The notes under the pieces were generated by a model, which searched no databases, had not been told where the DNA came from, and saw nothing but the letters and a program-made list of their open reading frames with translations. DNA of 44,486 nt from Pseudomonadota bacterium. GTDB taxonomy: Bacteria; Desulfobacterota; Desulfobulbia; Desulfobulbales; Desulfocapsaceae. The stretch lies in assembly GCA_018821785.1 (NCBI GenBank), contig JAHJLI010000243.1, positions 1-44,486 of the forward strand, given 5' to 3'. The position numbers and the translations under genes were made by a program. Numbering within the stretch: the first letter of the stretch is position 1; each line of letters opens with the position of its first letter. Below, piece after piece: positions 25,845-33,346 of the stretch.

Positions 25845-27703
25845 TGAGACTAAAATTAATAGCTGGCACTTTGGCCGCTGTTCTATTACTCGCCGGAATT
25901 TCGTATTCTGCCGAAGTAACAGCTTCTGCGTCAAGAATAACAGGAGTCGCGCCGCTGTCTGTTTTTTTTACGTCTGACCTAACTGCCAGTTCTCCAACTG
26001 AGCACAGTTTTCATGAATACGATTACACATGGAGCTTTGGCGATCCAACAAGTGGAACATGGGGAACAAACGGTAAATCAAAAAATTCTGACAAGGGGGC
26101 AGTCGCTTCACACGTATTCGAGGATGCCGGGACATATACGGTAACTTTGACAGTTTTAGATAGTTCTAGCGGTGATGTTGTTCCTGGTCTTGCCGAGTCG
26201 TTTACTATCACAGTAACAGACCAAGACACTGTGTTCGCTGGAGCACTCACTACCTGCATAACTGACACCACACAGAACGACTTTGCCGGATGTCCGGCTG
26301 GCGCAGCACAGGTTTCAACAGATGATCTTACTGTAGTGGGAGGATACGCTACGATAGGCAGAAGAATTTTGTTTAACCGTGGGTCGTCTTGGACAACAGC
26401 CGAGGGGTCTTGGGGGTTCTCAGGCAATCAAGGGCCTGTACATCTTGGTGCCTACGGAACATGCAACACTCCGAACTCTCAGGGCATATGTAGCAACGCT
26501 CCTGAAATAACCATTACTCCAGTTTCCGGAAAGACAAGAATAATAGGATTAGACAGCACTAACGATTGGCGAGTTACAGACTTGTCGTTTATCGCTTCCA
26601 CGTCTGAAACATATGGAGTTATCGAAGGGGCAACAAATGTTCGCAACTTTTTGGCCTTAAGAGTAAAGGCAACGGGTTTCCAAGCAAGTTCGATAAGGTT
26701 TACGCATTACAGATATTCAGATTCAGACATTATAAAAGGAAATAGTGTTATTGAGTCCAATCTAACCAGCGGAATTGGCAATGTGCTATACTTTGGTGGA
26801 GAGGACTTGACCGTACTCGGAAACTATATCCATGACTCAGAGACAACACACGTTACAAGGATATGGCAGTCGTATAAAGGTGTGATAAGCCACAACGACA
26901 TAGCAGGGGCAAGTTGGAACGACACAGCCGGGAGACATGCACTAAAGTTACACGGGCCTGACGAGCTACACATAGGTGACTTTGCTACCACTGGCGCCAA
27001 TGGCCTGTTGTATCGCACAGCTTATACCGTTGTGTCTGACAATATATTTGGAGGCTCTGGCCCATGGACTGTGTCGGCTGGGCCTGAAGATCCACTTGAT
27101 GCTGAGAATCTAAGCGATGTTATTTTTGAAAAGAACAGGTTTAATGCTCAATATGGTGAGCAGAACGACACCCCCGTACAGACTAGCATAATGATAGAAG
27201 GAAGGTATTTTACAATAAGAAATAACATAGCAGATGGAACAGGGGGTGCTACAACATACAGGGCTATCATGATTGAGAGGAGGGGGATTGAGTTAACTCC
27301 ATTGGGGAATAGGATTTACAACAATACAATATACAGAAGCGACACCACCGCAAACGGGCCTATCGGAATAGCAATTGATCCACTTGCCGAGGACACTATC
27401 GTCATGAATAACTATGTGTCATATCCCGACGGTGGCACTTTAATCGTTGACAATTCCGGTACGGCCACCACATCAAATAACGTCCTAACCACAACCCCAT
27501 ATTTCCTCGACCCTGACAACGCCACGCCACTATCCAGGGACTTCCATCTCACGGCATCATCAACCGAGGCGATTGACCAAGGCTACACCGTACCACTCCT
27601 AGACGATTTTGCAGGTGTTTCAAGGTCTGCGCCATATGATGTGGGGGCGTATCGATATGTACAGCAAAGATTTTCAACCGGCTCAATGCCAAACTTAAAC
27701 TGA
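25841..27703 (+). CDS. Exported PKD-domain and right-handed beta-helix protein
   Basis: A 620-residue protein with a signal peptide (1-23, ending ISYSAE). Residues 25-128 form a PKD domain (APLSVFFTSD, YDYTWSFGDP, HVFEDAGTYTVTLTVLD). From about 230 to 600 there is a parallel beta-helix: repeated short strands and Asn turns (VISHNDIAG, VIFEKNRFN, RIYNNTIYRS, IVMNNYVSY), like polysaccharide lyases and glycan-cleaving tailspikes. It may bind or cut cell-surface or environmental polysaccharide. No catalytic residues can be assigned from the sequence alone. Overlaps the previous gene by four bases. Confidence 0.7.
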   Translation: MMRLKLIAGTLAAVLLLAGISYSAEVTASASRITGVAPLSVFFTSDLTASSPTEHSFHEYDYTWSFGDPTSGTWGTNGKSKNSDKGAVASHVFEDAGTYTVTLTVLDSSSGDVVPGLAESFTITVTDQDTVFAGALTTCITDTTQNDFAGCPAGAAQVSTDDLTVVGGYATIGRRILFNRGSSWTTAEGSWGFSGNQGPVHLGAYGTCNTPNSQGICSNAPEITITPVSGKTRIIGLDSTNDWRVTDLSFIASTSETYGVIEGATNVRNFLALRVKATGFQASSIRFTHYRYSDSDIIKGNSVIESNLTSGIGNVLYFGGEDLTVLGNYIHDSETTHVTRIWQSYKGVISHNDIAGASWNDTAGRHALKLHGPDELHIGDFATTGANGLLYRTAYTVVSDNIFGGSGPWTVSAGPEDPLDAENLSDVIFEKNRFNAQYGEQNDTPVQTSIMIEGRYFTIRNNIADGTGGATTYRAIMIERRGIELTPLGNRIYNNTIYRSDTTANGPIGIAIDPLAEDTIVMNNYVSYPDGGTLIVDNSGTATTSNNVLTTTPYFLDPDNATPLSRDFHLTASSTEAIDQGYTVPLLDDFAGVSRSAPYDVGAYRYVQQRFSTGSMPNLN

Positions 27704-27704
27704 C

Positions 27705-27773
27705 GTGTTTACCTGGCAAGAGTTAATAGCGCTCTATGCCGTGATGATAATAATGTGGGTGCTACTTAAATGA
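27705..27773 (+). CDS. Very small membrane peptide (22 aa)
   Basis: GTG 27705 follows the previous TGA by one base and encodes a short polar start then one hydrophobic segment (LIALYAVMIIMWVLLK). Coupled translation from the previous gene is possible; no clear ribosome site is present. It lies just before the lysis-type genes and could be a holin-like peptide, but may be chance. Confidence 0.35.
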   Translation: MFTWQELIALYAVMIIMWVLLK

Positions 27774-27801
27774 TACTCTTGACTCGCCATAGGAACCTAT
27801 A

Positions 27802-28272
27802 ATGCCATGGGAAGAAAAGCACGTAACTCTTGGCGCCCTAGTGTTCACAATTGGCCTGTCTCTTGTCGGGCTGGTGAGCAGTGCGGTTTCAATAAGATCC
27901 AGAGTAGCGACACTGGAAGAGTGGAAGAAGAAAGAGGAAAAGAAGGATAGTCTGGTGGATGAAAAATTGTCTATTCTTGATAGTAAGATAGAAGGCTACA
28001 GGGATGAAATAATGTCGAGATTAGACAAAAGGATAAACAATATAGCGCAAGAGTTTAAGGATAGTCATGGCGATCCAAAGTTTGTTTCATGGCCACGATT
28101 TGTTACCGCAAGAACTGACTGCCAGAAAACAATTTCAATACAACTCCAGCATTTAATAGACTCGGATATAAAAACTTCAGAAACGGTAAAAGTTATGGCC
28201 GAGCAAATAGGTAGCATGTCAACTGCCCTGGCCGTGCTTTCGGCGGCTGAGAGACGCGGGAGGGCCGACTAA
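27802..28272 (+). CDS. Membrane-anchored coiled-coil protein, lysis-cassette type
   Basis: A 156-residue protein with one N-terminal transmembrane helix (about residues 9-31) and a long charged coiled coil (35-90). This shape is seen in inner-membrane spanins and XhlA-like haemolysin/lysis accessory proteins. It sits two genes before the muralytic enzyme, supporting a lysis role. GAACC-type upstream sequence is a weak ribosome site. Its stop overlaps the next small ORF. Confidence 0.55.
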   Translation: MPWEEKHVTLGALVFTIGLSLVGLVSSAVSIRSRVATLEEWKKKEEKKDSLVDEKLSILDSKIEGYRDEIMSRLDKRINNIAQEFKDSHGDPKFVSWPRFVTARTDCQKTISIQLQHLIDSDIKTSETVKVMAEQIGSMSTALAVLSAAERRGRAD

Positions 28273-28358
28273 TGATCTGCCCGGAATGCGGAACGAAAAT
28301 ACCGCCGCGAACAGAAGTTTGCCCGTGCTGCGGCGAGGATCTTACCTGTGATGAGTGA
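28272..28358 (+). CDS. Zinc-ribbon microprotein (28 aa)
   Basis: ATG 28272 lies on the second A of the previous stop (TAATG). The 28-residue product is essentially one zinc ribbon: CPECG at 3-7 and CPCCG at 17-21, with a last Cys near the end. Such minimal ribbons occur in phages and bacteria; the role is unknown. Confidence 0.55.
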   Translation: MICPECGTKIPPRTEVCPCCGEDLTCDE

Positions 28359-28382
28359 TAAATTAACTCGCGGCAGGTTGTC

Positions 28383-28844
28383 GTGATAAACAAAGATCAA
28401 TTGCAGCACGTTATAACCGAGGTGTTAACAGCAATAGACATGTGCTCACTCGATGCTGTTTCCATGCTTATGGGCACGGCTGCTGTCGAGAGTAATCTAG
28501 GCGAATACCTTTACCAGATAGGTGGGCCAGCTCTCGGAATCTTTCAAATGGAACCTAATACCGAGCGCGATATTTGGGGGAGATACCTATATTTCAGGAC
28601 CAAGAAAAGCAATGCCATAGCAACAGTTACCGGAGTAAGCAAACTGTGTCCTTTTGCCCTCAAGACGAACCTTGCATACCAGATAGCCATGGCGCGAGTT
28701 TTGTACTTGAGGGTTTCAGAGCCTATCCCGGACTCGGGAGATATTGAAGGTCAAGCGCTGTACTGGAAAAAGCATTACAATACCAGACTCGGAAAAGGCA
28801 CGGCCAAGAAGTATGTGGAGAAGTGGCACAGGTATATTGGCTGA
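28383..28844 (+). CDS. Endolysin-type muralytic enzyme (transglycosylase-like)
   Basis: A 153-residue protein with a lysozyme-like pattern: a catalytic-type Glu in TAAVESNLGEY (residues 33-43), then GGPALGIFQMEP, typical of phage transglycosylases, and a C-terminal helix region with WKKHYNTRLGKG. It probably cuts peptidoglycan at lysis. GTG start at 28383 after GGCAGG. It closes the rightward late operon; the next genes run leftward. Confidence 0.75.
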   Translation: MINKDQLQHVITEVLTAIDMCSLDAVSMLMGTAAVESNLGEYLYQIGGPALGIFQMEPNTERDIWGRYLYFRTKKSNAIATVTGVSKLCPFALKTNLAYQIAMARVLYLRVSEPIPDSGDIEGQALYWKKHYNTRLGKGTAKKYVEKWHRYIG

Positions 28845-28863
28845 GACGATGCTGAAATGTTAA

Positions 28864-29187
28864 TCACAATCCCTTAAATACGACTCTGGTGCTTCCGGAA
28901 AACTTTCTAAACTGAACCTTGTCGTATTCTTCAAACAAAGAAACGTCAACATCTGTCAGTCCTGCATCGACAAGCACGTCCTCGGCAACTGTGGTATCTG
29001 TGGACATGTTCATCATGCTAGAAACTGCGAAAAGAACTCCTTTGTCGAATTGAGATATTTTCTTGTGCATACCACCTTTCCTAACCATCTTGACTGATTT
29101 TGGCCTCGGCAGTTCTGCAAAGTATCTCTCGACCTCATAGTCAACCTTTTCGTCAACCTCAATAGCTGGAACGCTGTAAGTTTTCAT
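28864..29187 (-). CDS. Hypothetical protein (107 aa), leftward accessory block
   Basis: ATG at 29187 is placed by GGGAGGTGGGGG immediately upstream; a GTG six codons earlier is unlikely. Its start overlaps the stop of the gene to its right (ATGA). The product is charged, mixed alpha/beta, with no recognised motif. It converges on the endolysin gene with a 19-base gap that has no clear terminator hairpin. Confidence 0.6.
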   Translation of the reverse strand: MKTYSVPAIEVDEKVDYEVERYFAELPRPKSVKMVRKGGMHKKISQFDKGVLFAVSSMMNMSTDTTVAEDVLVDAGLTDVDVSLFEEYDKVQFRKFSGSTRVVFKGL

Positions 29188-29405
29188 TCCCCCACCTCCC
29201 AGCACAGATTAGCAATCTCCAAAACATTCCACCCTGACCGCGCCACCGTCTCCTTAATCATGCAATCTATCCCTGCGTCATACCCGCGTTGGTAGTCGTC
29301 GTAGTACGCCATTGTTGTCTTTGCTACGGCAAGCTCGCTTTCTGTGGTAAGATACCCTGTGATTGGTGAGATTACGAGAACTGCTCCTAAAAATATTGCT
29401 ATCAT
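29184..29405 (-). CDS. Small protein with N-terminal membrane or signal segment (73 aa)
   Basis: ATG at 29405 is preceded by TGGAGGAATAAAG. Residues 1-20 are hydrophobic (IAIFLGAVLVISPITGY); the rest is polar with a Cys near 48 and another near 68. It could be exported or anchored. It is coupled to the next leftward gene. Upstream lie a hairpin and a 25-bp element shared with the rightward accessory block. Confidence 0.55.
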   Translation of the reverse strand: MIAIFLGAVLVISPITGYLTTESELAVAKTTMAYYDDYQRGYDAGIDCMIKETVARSGWNVLEIANLCWEVGE

Positions 29406-29419
29406 CTTTATTCCTCCAA

Positions 29420-29440
29420 CTCACAACCTTTCCTTGTGAG
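29420..29440. repeat. Hairpin between leftward accessory genes
   Basis: CTCACAA (29420-29426) pairs with TTGTGAG (29434-29440), seven bases each with a seven-base loop. It lies just upstream of the ribosome site of the 73-aa gene (leftward). Confidence 0.55.
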
Positions 29441-29445
29441 TTTAT

Positions 29446-29470
29446 TTCTCAGTCGGCCTAAACCATGTTA
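29446..29470 (-). repeat. 25-bp attC-like fragment, copy in leftward block
   Basis: Read leftward it begins TAACATGGTTTAGG and is identical over 25 bases to 39378-39402 on the other strand. Its first three bases are the TAA stop of the leftward gene at 29468-29758. In both places it follows the gene end and points away from it. The layout TAAC, short spacer, GTTTAGGCCGAC resembles the outer and inner boxes of integron attC sites, but no matching right half is seen here. Confidence 0.7.
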
Positions 29471-29758
29471 TGCCTCTGCAAGGACTAACTGCTTAAAACT
29501 TCCATAAGACATCATCGCACAGCTTTGCACGTATTTCTCAAAGTCCTGTATTTTTTCATACAGTGAAAACTCAGAAAAAGTTATCGTGTATCCACGACCG
29601 ACCCTGCTTGCAGAATGAATAAAAACTTTACGCCCATCCCCTAACTTATACGCTTTCCCTTCTATAGGGGTTTTGGGCATAACAAGCCGCTCCACCGGAA
29701 TTTTTGCACGTCCGGCTTCGGGCTGGGTTTTGTGGTTAGTTTCAGTTTCGTTTTTCAA
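29468..29758 (-). CDS. Hypothetical protein (96 aa)
   Basis: Starts at TTG 29758 with GAGGGA five bases upstream; there is no nearby in-frame ATG before the polar start (KNETETNHK). The product has an extended N-terminus and then a beta-rich core with GDGRKVFIHSASRVG and a helical end. No family recognised. Its TAA stop is the start of the 25-bp element, as in an integron cassette where the stop codon overlaps the recombination site. Confidence 0.5.
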   Translation of the reverse strand: MKNETETNHKTQPEAGRAKIPVERLVMPKTPIEGKAYKLGDGRKVFIHSASRVGRGYTITFSEFSLYEKIQDFEKYVQSCAMMSYGSFKQLVLAEA

Positions 29759-29803
29759 AGTCTGTCCCTCGGTTAAATTGCAAAAACCCCGTGATCTATA
29801 ACG

Positions 29804-30142
29804 TTAGCTAGCTACTAGCATGTCTGGAGAGTTGTCTTCCATCATCCTCCTGGCTGCTTGCCAAAACTGGATGTCAAAATCAACGTACTCATCGTCAGAC
29901 ATTGGCTTCTTTCCTGTTACTTTTTCAAAACCATCCCTGGAAATTCCAATGGTATCTATTATTGTTCGGTCTTCATCACGCAGGTCTAACAAAAAATCAC
30001 AAGTTTTTATCGGAACGGCGAACTGCTTTGCGTTATTAAAAAGTTTTCTTGTTTCCCTGTCGTTCTCTCCCTCACAACCAAACCCTGTCTTCCTTCCATC
30101 GTTGTTTTTGTCTATGTATTCGAATTCTAGAAAAAGTCCCAT
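29804..30142 (-). CDS. Hypothetical protein (112 aa)
   Basis: ATG at 30142 has an excellent AGGAGG five bases upstream. The product is acidic, mixed alpha/beta, with segments such as FLLDLRDEDRTIID and DDEYVDFDIQFWQAARRM. No known domain. It is the first gene of the leftward block, driven by the promoter at 30180-30209. Its stop lies in TAACGTTATAG, similar to the TAAC elements after other accessory genes. Confidence 0.6.
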   Translation of the reverse strand: MGLFLEFEYIDKNNDGRKTGFGCEGENDRETRKLFNNAKQFAVPIKTCDFLLDLRDEDRTIIDTIGISRDGFEKVTGKKPMSDDEYVDFDIQFWQAARRMMEDNSPDMLVAS

Positions 30143-30179
30143 ACCAAACCTCCTAATTAAATTTAAACTCCATACCAAA

Positions 30180-30209
30180 ACAATACCACGGCAGAACGAT
30201 CTTTGTCAA
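30180..30209 (-). promoter_or_regulatory. Leftward promoter of the accessory block
   Basis: On the minus strand TTGACA (30209-30204), an 18-base spacer and TATTGT (30185-30180). It faces the rightward promoter at 30243-30272; the two -35 boxes are mirror images (TTGTCAAA and TTTGACAA) 30 bases apart, leaving room for shared operators as in phage switch regions. Confidence 0.6.
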
Positions 30210-30242
30210 ACAAAAAAAGCAACACCGTGTAGCAAAAAACAT

Positions 30243-30272
30243 TTGACAAGCGTTTTTAAATCGTGCTATAAG
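30243..30272 (+). promoter_or_regulatory. Rightward promoter giving a probably leaderless transcript
   Basis: TTGACA (30243-30248), an 18-base spacer ending TGC (extended -10) and TATAAG (30267-30272). The ATG of the next gene is at 30279, six bases after the -10, where transcription should begin. No ribosome site fits in between. Confidence 0.7.
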
Positions 30273-30278
30273 TAAATC

Positions 30279-30497
30279 ATGAAGAAAAAAGATATCGCAA
30301 AAATGTTGGGGTTCACCTCTCGGCAACACTTAGAATTCGTGCTTGCCGGGAGTCGTGACTTTTCATACGAGGTGGCTAAAAAAGCCGTCTTGTTATTCGG
30401 TGGCGACCTAGACACGTGGAAGTTGAGCGGCAACGAGTCGAAGCGCCAGAAACTTTATAGCGAGTTTGTCAGGAAGGCCAAGGAGGTGGTTAAGTGA
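30279..30497 (+). CDS. Small helix-turn-helix regulator, probably leaderless (72 aa)
   Basis: Residues 1-45 fit a phage helix-turn-helix: MKKKDIAKMLGFTSRQHLEF, then a second helix pair with SYEVAKKAVLLFGG. Lambda CI from PRM is a known leaderless repressor, so a repressor/regulator role at this divergent promoter pair is attractive. The product lacks a dimerisation or self-cleavage domain. Its stop overlaps a GTG start (GTGA). Confidence 0.65.
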   Translation: MKKKDIAKMLGFTSRQHLEFVLAGSRDFSYEVAKKAVLLFGGDLDTWKLSGNESKRQKLYSEFVRKAKEVVK

Positions 30498-30631
30498 GCG
30501 CAGCAAAGTGGTTCCTCGGAACGATCGCAGTCGAGCTGATTATCTTGGCAGTGCTTTTTCTGACTCGGACTATATGGGTATTGTGGAACCATAACTCGAA
30601 GTCGAAAGTTGAATGGGCAAAAAGGAAATGA
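30494..30631 (+). CDS. Small single-pass membrane protein (45 aa)
   Basis: GTG 30494 overlaps the regulator stop; AGGAGG lies a few bases upstream. One hydrophobic helix (residues 6-31, FLGTIAVELIILAVLFLTRTIWVLW) is described here by its ends FLGTIAVEL and RTIWVLW, followed by a basic tail. No family recognised. Coupled to the next gene by ATGA. Confidence 0.55.
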   Translation: MSAAKWFLGTIAVELIILAVLFLTRTIWVLWNHNSKSKVEWAKRK

Positions 30632-30822
30632 CAACCAAACCCGCGCCGCAAGTCTCCTCCCCGATGGCAAGGCGCATCAACCCGGCTAATGTGGTCATCA
30701 TACGCCACCTCCTCCAGACAGCTCACCGGGTAGCACAGCAGAGCAAAGACAGCACGCTGGCACTGCGACGAATTGGGGAAAGCCAGCACTCTTTTAACAT
30801 TAATTTTTTCAGGAGAAAATAA
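30628..30822 (+). CDS. Small basic protein (64 aa)
   Basis: ATG 30628 overlaps the previous stop (ATGA); an in-frame ATG at 30613 is an alternative. Arg/Gln-rich with a helical centre (NVVIIRHLLQTAHRVAQQS). Function unknown; may bind nucleic acid. Member of the early rightward operon. Confidence 0.45.
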   Translation: MTTKPAPQVSSPMARRINPANVVIIRHLLQTAHRVAQQSKDSTLALRRIGESQHSFNINFFRRK

Positions 30823-30824
30823 TT

Positions 30825-31118
30825 ATGGATTTGACTGGGTATAAATTTGAAGAGCCAAATATGTGCCAGCGCGTTGACAAGAAATTGTTAGCAGAGGCAA
30901 AGAAAAGAGGATTCTATTGCGGGAACACGCCATACAACAAACTGTTTAACAACCTGTTCTTTGGTGGTGGAAAAATAACATTCAAGAAAGATTTGGACGA
31001 GTCGTTCAAGGAGAGCGCCTTTCCGTATTTGAAGTCATTTATGATGTCGTTCGAGCCAAAACAAGAAGAGAAAGAGGCCATAAGCGCACTTTTGTTAAGC
31101 GAGCTGGTTGAGGCATAA
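30825..31118 (+). CDS. Hypothetical protein (97 aa)
   Basis: ATG 30825 follows AGGAGAAAATAATT. The product is Lys/Phe/Leu-rich and helical, with FGGGKITFKKDLDESF in the middle and an acidic helical end. No recognised family. Early operon. Confidence 0.55.
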   Translation: MDLTGYKFEEPNMCQRVDKKLLAEAKKRGFYCGNTPYNKLFNNLFFGGGKITFKKDLDESFKESAFPYLKSFMMSFEPKQEEKEAISALLLSELVEA

Positions 31119-31134
31119 ACACACGCATAAAACC

Positions 31135-31233
31135 ATGAAAGACAAGCACGTAAACAAATACATACGCCTGACAATATTTACTTTCAACCTGTTCGCCATT
31201 TGTTGGGCAACATACTTTCTCACCAACCTTTAA
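31135..31233 (+). CDS. Single-pass membrane microprotein (32 aa)
   Basis: A polar basic start (MKDKHVNKYIR) followed by one hydrophobic helix to the end (FNLFAICWATYF). No strong ribosome site is present. It lies in an otherwise empty gap and is followed directly by another microprotein, which makes it plausible. Confidence 0.4.
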   Translation: MKDKHVNKYIRLTIFTFNLFAICWATYFLTNL

Positions 31234-31242
31234 GGGGCCACA

Positions 31243-31365
31243 ATGCAACCAAAACGATTACCTCAAAGTAAACTCATTACAATAGCTATATGCTGCGCTT
31301 TCTTCTGCGCTTTCGCCCTGTGTGCCGATCTTTTCCTTTCTGAGTTTGCCAACTTGAGGTGGTGA
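31243..31365 (+). CDS. Membrane or exported microprotein (40 aa)
   Basis: ATG 31243 follows AAGGGG. Basic start, then a Cys/Ala/Phe-rich hydrophobic helix (IAICCAFFCAFALCA), then a short polar end. It could be a one-pass membrane protein or a signal peptide with a very small mature part. Its stop lies three bases before the next start. Confidence 0.45.
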   Translation: MQPKRLPQSKLITIAICCAFFCAFALCADLFLSEFANLRW

Positions 31366-31367
31366 CC

Positions 31368-31916
31368 ATGGGAAAAAGAACAGTTTTGATACCAGAGGTG
31401 GCGACAGGCAAAAAGTTCACCGTGGCGGAATGCGCCAAAATGTTTGGGAAGTCTCCAATAACAATATATGGGTGGATTGCCGAGTTCGAGTGCGACACCG
31501 TGGAAAAGCTTGCCGAGCGCAAAAAAGAGATTCTGACCAGCAAGTGTGGCGTAGTCCCAGAAACACACGAAACATACCTAGGGGCGCTGACTATGCAGCA
31601 GGCCGCCGAAATAGCAAGGGTGAAAACGCCCAAGGCCATAAAGGACAGGATGAGATTGCATGGAGTTGGATCTCCAGCCATATTCTTTCCGCCTCGACTG
31701 GAAAATCAGGAGTTGTTTGCCAAGTTTTGCAAGGAATTTGGAGTGGACACCTCAAAGAAACAGGTAGTTCACACGCGCCACATGGACAAGCCGAGAAAGA
31801 CCGCAATGGCAGCACCATCAACAGACGGTGACAGATCGCCAGGGTGGTGGGAGCGTAAAAACATCAAGATTGCCGGTGTTGTTGGTGGTATTGGCGACGA
31901 CAGATGTATAATGTGA
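31368..31916 (+). CDS. DNA-binding helix-turn-helix protein (182 aa)
   Basis: Residues 14-45 form a helix-turn-helix (KFTVAECAKMFGKSPITIYG, then WIAEFE), similar to helix-turn-helix domains in phage early proteins. A second possible helix-turn-helix lies at 70-95 (MQQAAEIARVKTPKAIKDRM). The C-terminus is basic. ATG 31368 has GAGGTGG upstream. Probably a regulator or replication accessory factor; family uncertain. Confidence 0.6.
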   Translation: MGKRTVLIPEVATGKKFTVAECAKMFGKSPITIYGWIAEFECDTVEKLAERKKEILTSKCGVVPETHETYLGALTMQQAAEIARVKTPKAIKDRMRLHGVGSPAIFFPPRLENQELFAKFCKEFGVDTSKKQVVHTRHMDKPRKTAMAAPSTDGDRSPGWWERKNIKIAGVVGGIGDDRCIM

Positions 31917-31931
31917 CACGGGCAACATATT

Positions 31932-32309
31932 ATGGCAAGAATTGGAAAAATAACACCGTCAGAAGACGACGAGCAAATAGCTTTTGTTGATTGGCTGAAA
32001 GCAAATCAGATACCACACGCCTCTATTACCAATAGCCAAAACATCTCAGGGGCTAACCGCATTGCAGCCATAAAGATGATGCAAAAACTAAAACGGCTCG
32101 GCCTGGCCCCTGGCTTTCCTGACCTGCTTGTAATACTAGGCCACAAGATACTTTTTATCGAAATGAAGAGGACAGGGAAAAGCACCACGCAAGACAACCA
32201 GAAAGAATGGGTGCAGTTTTTGGACTTGCTACCATACGCCGAGGCGCGTATTTGCAATGGCTGTGACGAGGCTATTGATTTCGTAAATGAAATAAACATG
32301 GAGACTTGA
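31932..32309 (+). CDS. VRR-NUC domain nuclease
   Basis: A 125-residue stand-alone VRR-NUC nuclease. Family residues visible: E/Q at the start of the domain (DEQIAFVDWLK, 14-24), then PGFPDLLV (59-66) with catalytic Asp and the FIEMKR motif near 75 (Glu and Lys), then a Gln helix (QDNQKEW). These PD-(D/E)xK enzymes cut branched DNA; in phages they are found near recombination genes, as here. ATG 31932, tightly packed with the next gene. Confidence 0.85.
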   Translation: MARIGKITPSEDDEQIAFVDWLKANQIPHASITNSQNISGANRIAAIKMMQKLKRLGLAPGFPDLLVILGHKILFIEMKRTGKSTTQDNQKEWVQFLDLLPYAEARICNGCDEAIDFVNEINMET

Positions 32310-32310
32310 A

Positions 32311-32598
32311 ATGTTAACAAATAATCCAGCATTCAAGACATACTGCGACGCACAAGAAGCAATGATGTGGTCGTGGGGGAGATACATCGAGATTTCCAAG
32401 GTCGAGCGAGAAATTAGCGACAGGAGAGAGAAAAAGAGATTCGGGCTAGAGGCATTCGGATTTACAAAAACAAACAAGCAGAAGATATCCGACATTGACG
32501 ACACTCTGCAAGCAATTGTCGCAGGCACCGAGTCTGACTACCCTGGACGCGTTCATGGTTTGCTGACAACCAGGAAAGAGCTTGAGGATTCGTTATGA
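32311..32598 (+). CDS. Hypothetical helical protein (95 aa)
   Basis: ATG 32311 follows the VRR-NUC stop by one base, with GGAGAC upstream. Charged and mainly helical, with Lys/Arg clusters (ISDRREKKRFG). No family recognised. The end overlaps the next gene start by four bases. Confidence 0.55.
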   Translation: MLTNNPAFKTYCDAQEAMMWSWGRYIEISKVEREISDRREKKRFGLEAFGFTKTNKQKISDIDDTLQAIVAGTESDYPGRVHGLLTTRKELEDSL

Positions 32599-32840
32599 CA
32601 CCACAAGAAGAACTGAACTCACTACTCCACATTGACCGCCCACAACGCGCACAGCAGGACCGTATTGACGAGTTAGAGCGAATCGTGCAGAGACAGCGAC
32701 CAGAGCAGGAAAACGTCACACCGAGGCAAGCAGGTAGCTACAAAATTGAAGCAAGAATCAATGGCCAGGCTGTTAAGTCTGACGGGAGTATTTCCGACAT
32801 GATCAAACAGGGCATGAAGGAGGCGTTGCGGAGACGATGA
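32595..32840 (+). CDS. Hypothetical protein (81 aa)
   Basis: ATG 32595 overlaps the previous stop (ATGA). Gln/Arg-rich coiled-coil start (residues 1-40), then a beta segment (SYKIEARINGQAV) and a basic helical end. Unknown role; in the recombination operon. Confidence 0.5.
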   Translation: MTPQEELNSLLHIDRPQRAQQDRIDELERIVQRQRPEQENVTPRQAGSYKIEARINGQAVKSDGSISDMIKQGMKEALRRR

Positions 32841-33346
32841 AAATAACAGACTTCAGGAATATAAACAGGTTTCCGCATTGTGCCTACAGAATAGATGTCT
32901 CATGGACATATCTTGAATTTCAGATAAAATCAGATGTTGAGATAGGGCTTGATCTTGATCCAGATTTTCAAAGAGCGCACGTGTGGACAGAAGAGCAACA
33001 AATAAAATACTGCGAGTACATTCTCAGAGGTGGCACATCAGGAAAGGAGTTGTACTTCAATTGTAGAGGATGGGGCCGAGACTTCAGGGGGCCGTTTGTG
33101 ATAGTTGACGGAAAACAACGGTTACAGGCAGTAAGGTCTTTCATGGACGGAAAAATAAAGGTTTTCGATTCATATATATGGGAATACGAAAACCAACCTG
33201 ACTTGATGGTTGCGCGGTTCTCTTGGAATATAGCGGCAATGGAGACAAGAGAGGAAGTGCTTGAATGGTATCTCAATTTCAATGCTGGCGGGGGTGTACA
33301 CACAGAAGAAGAACTGCAAAAAGTCAGGGATATGTTGAGGCAATGA
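32837..33346 (+). CDS. Stand-alone DUF262/ParB-like domain protein
   Basis: A 169-residue protein with the DUF262 (GmrSD N-terminal) pattern: LDPDFQRAHVWTEEQQ (40-55), a helix, VIVDGKQRLQAVRSF (92-106) with the DGQQR-like motif, and a final ...FNAGGGVHTEEEL. In GmrSD and related systems this domain is ParB-like and binds or hydrolyses nucleotides. Phage versions without the HNH partner are common and of unclear function. Here it sits between a nuclease and a NinB-like protein. Confidence 0.75.
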   Translation: MKITDFRNINRFPHCAYRIDVSWTYLEFQIKSDVEIGLDLDPDFQRAHVWTEEQQIKYCEYILRGGTSGKELYFNCRGWGRDFRGPFVIVDGKQRLQAVRSFMDGKIKVFDSYIWEYENQPDLMVARFSWNIAAMETREEVLEWYLNFNAGGGVHTEEELQKVRDMLRQ

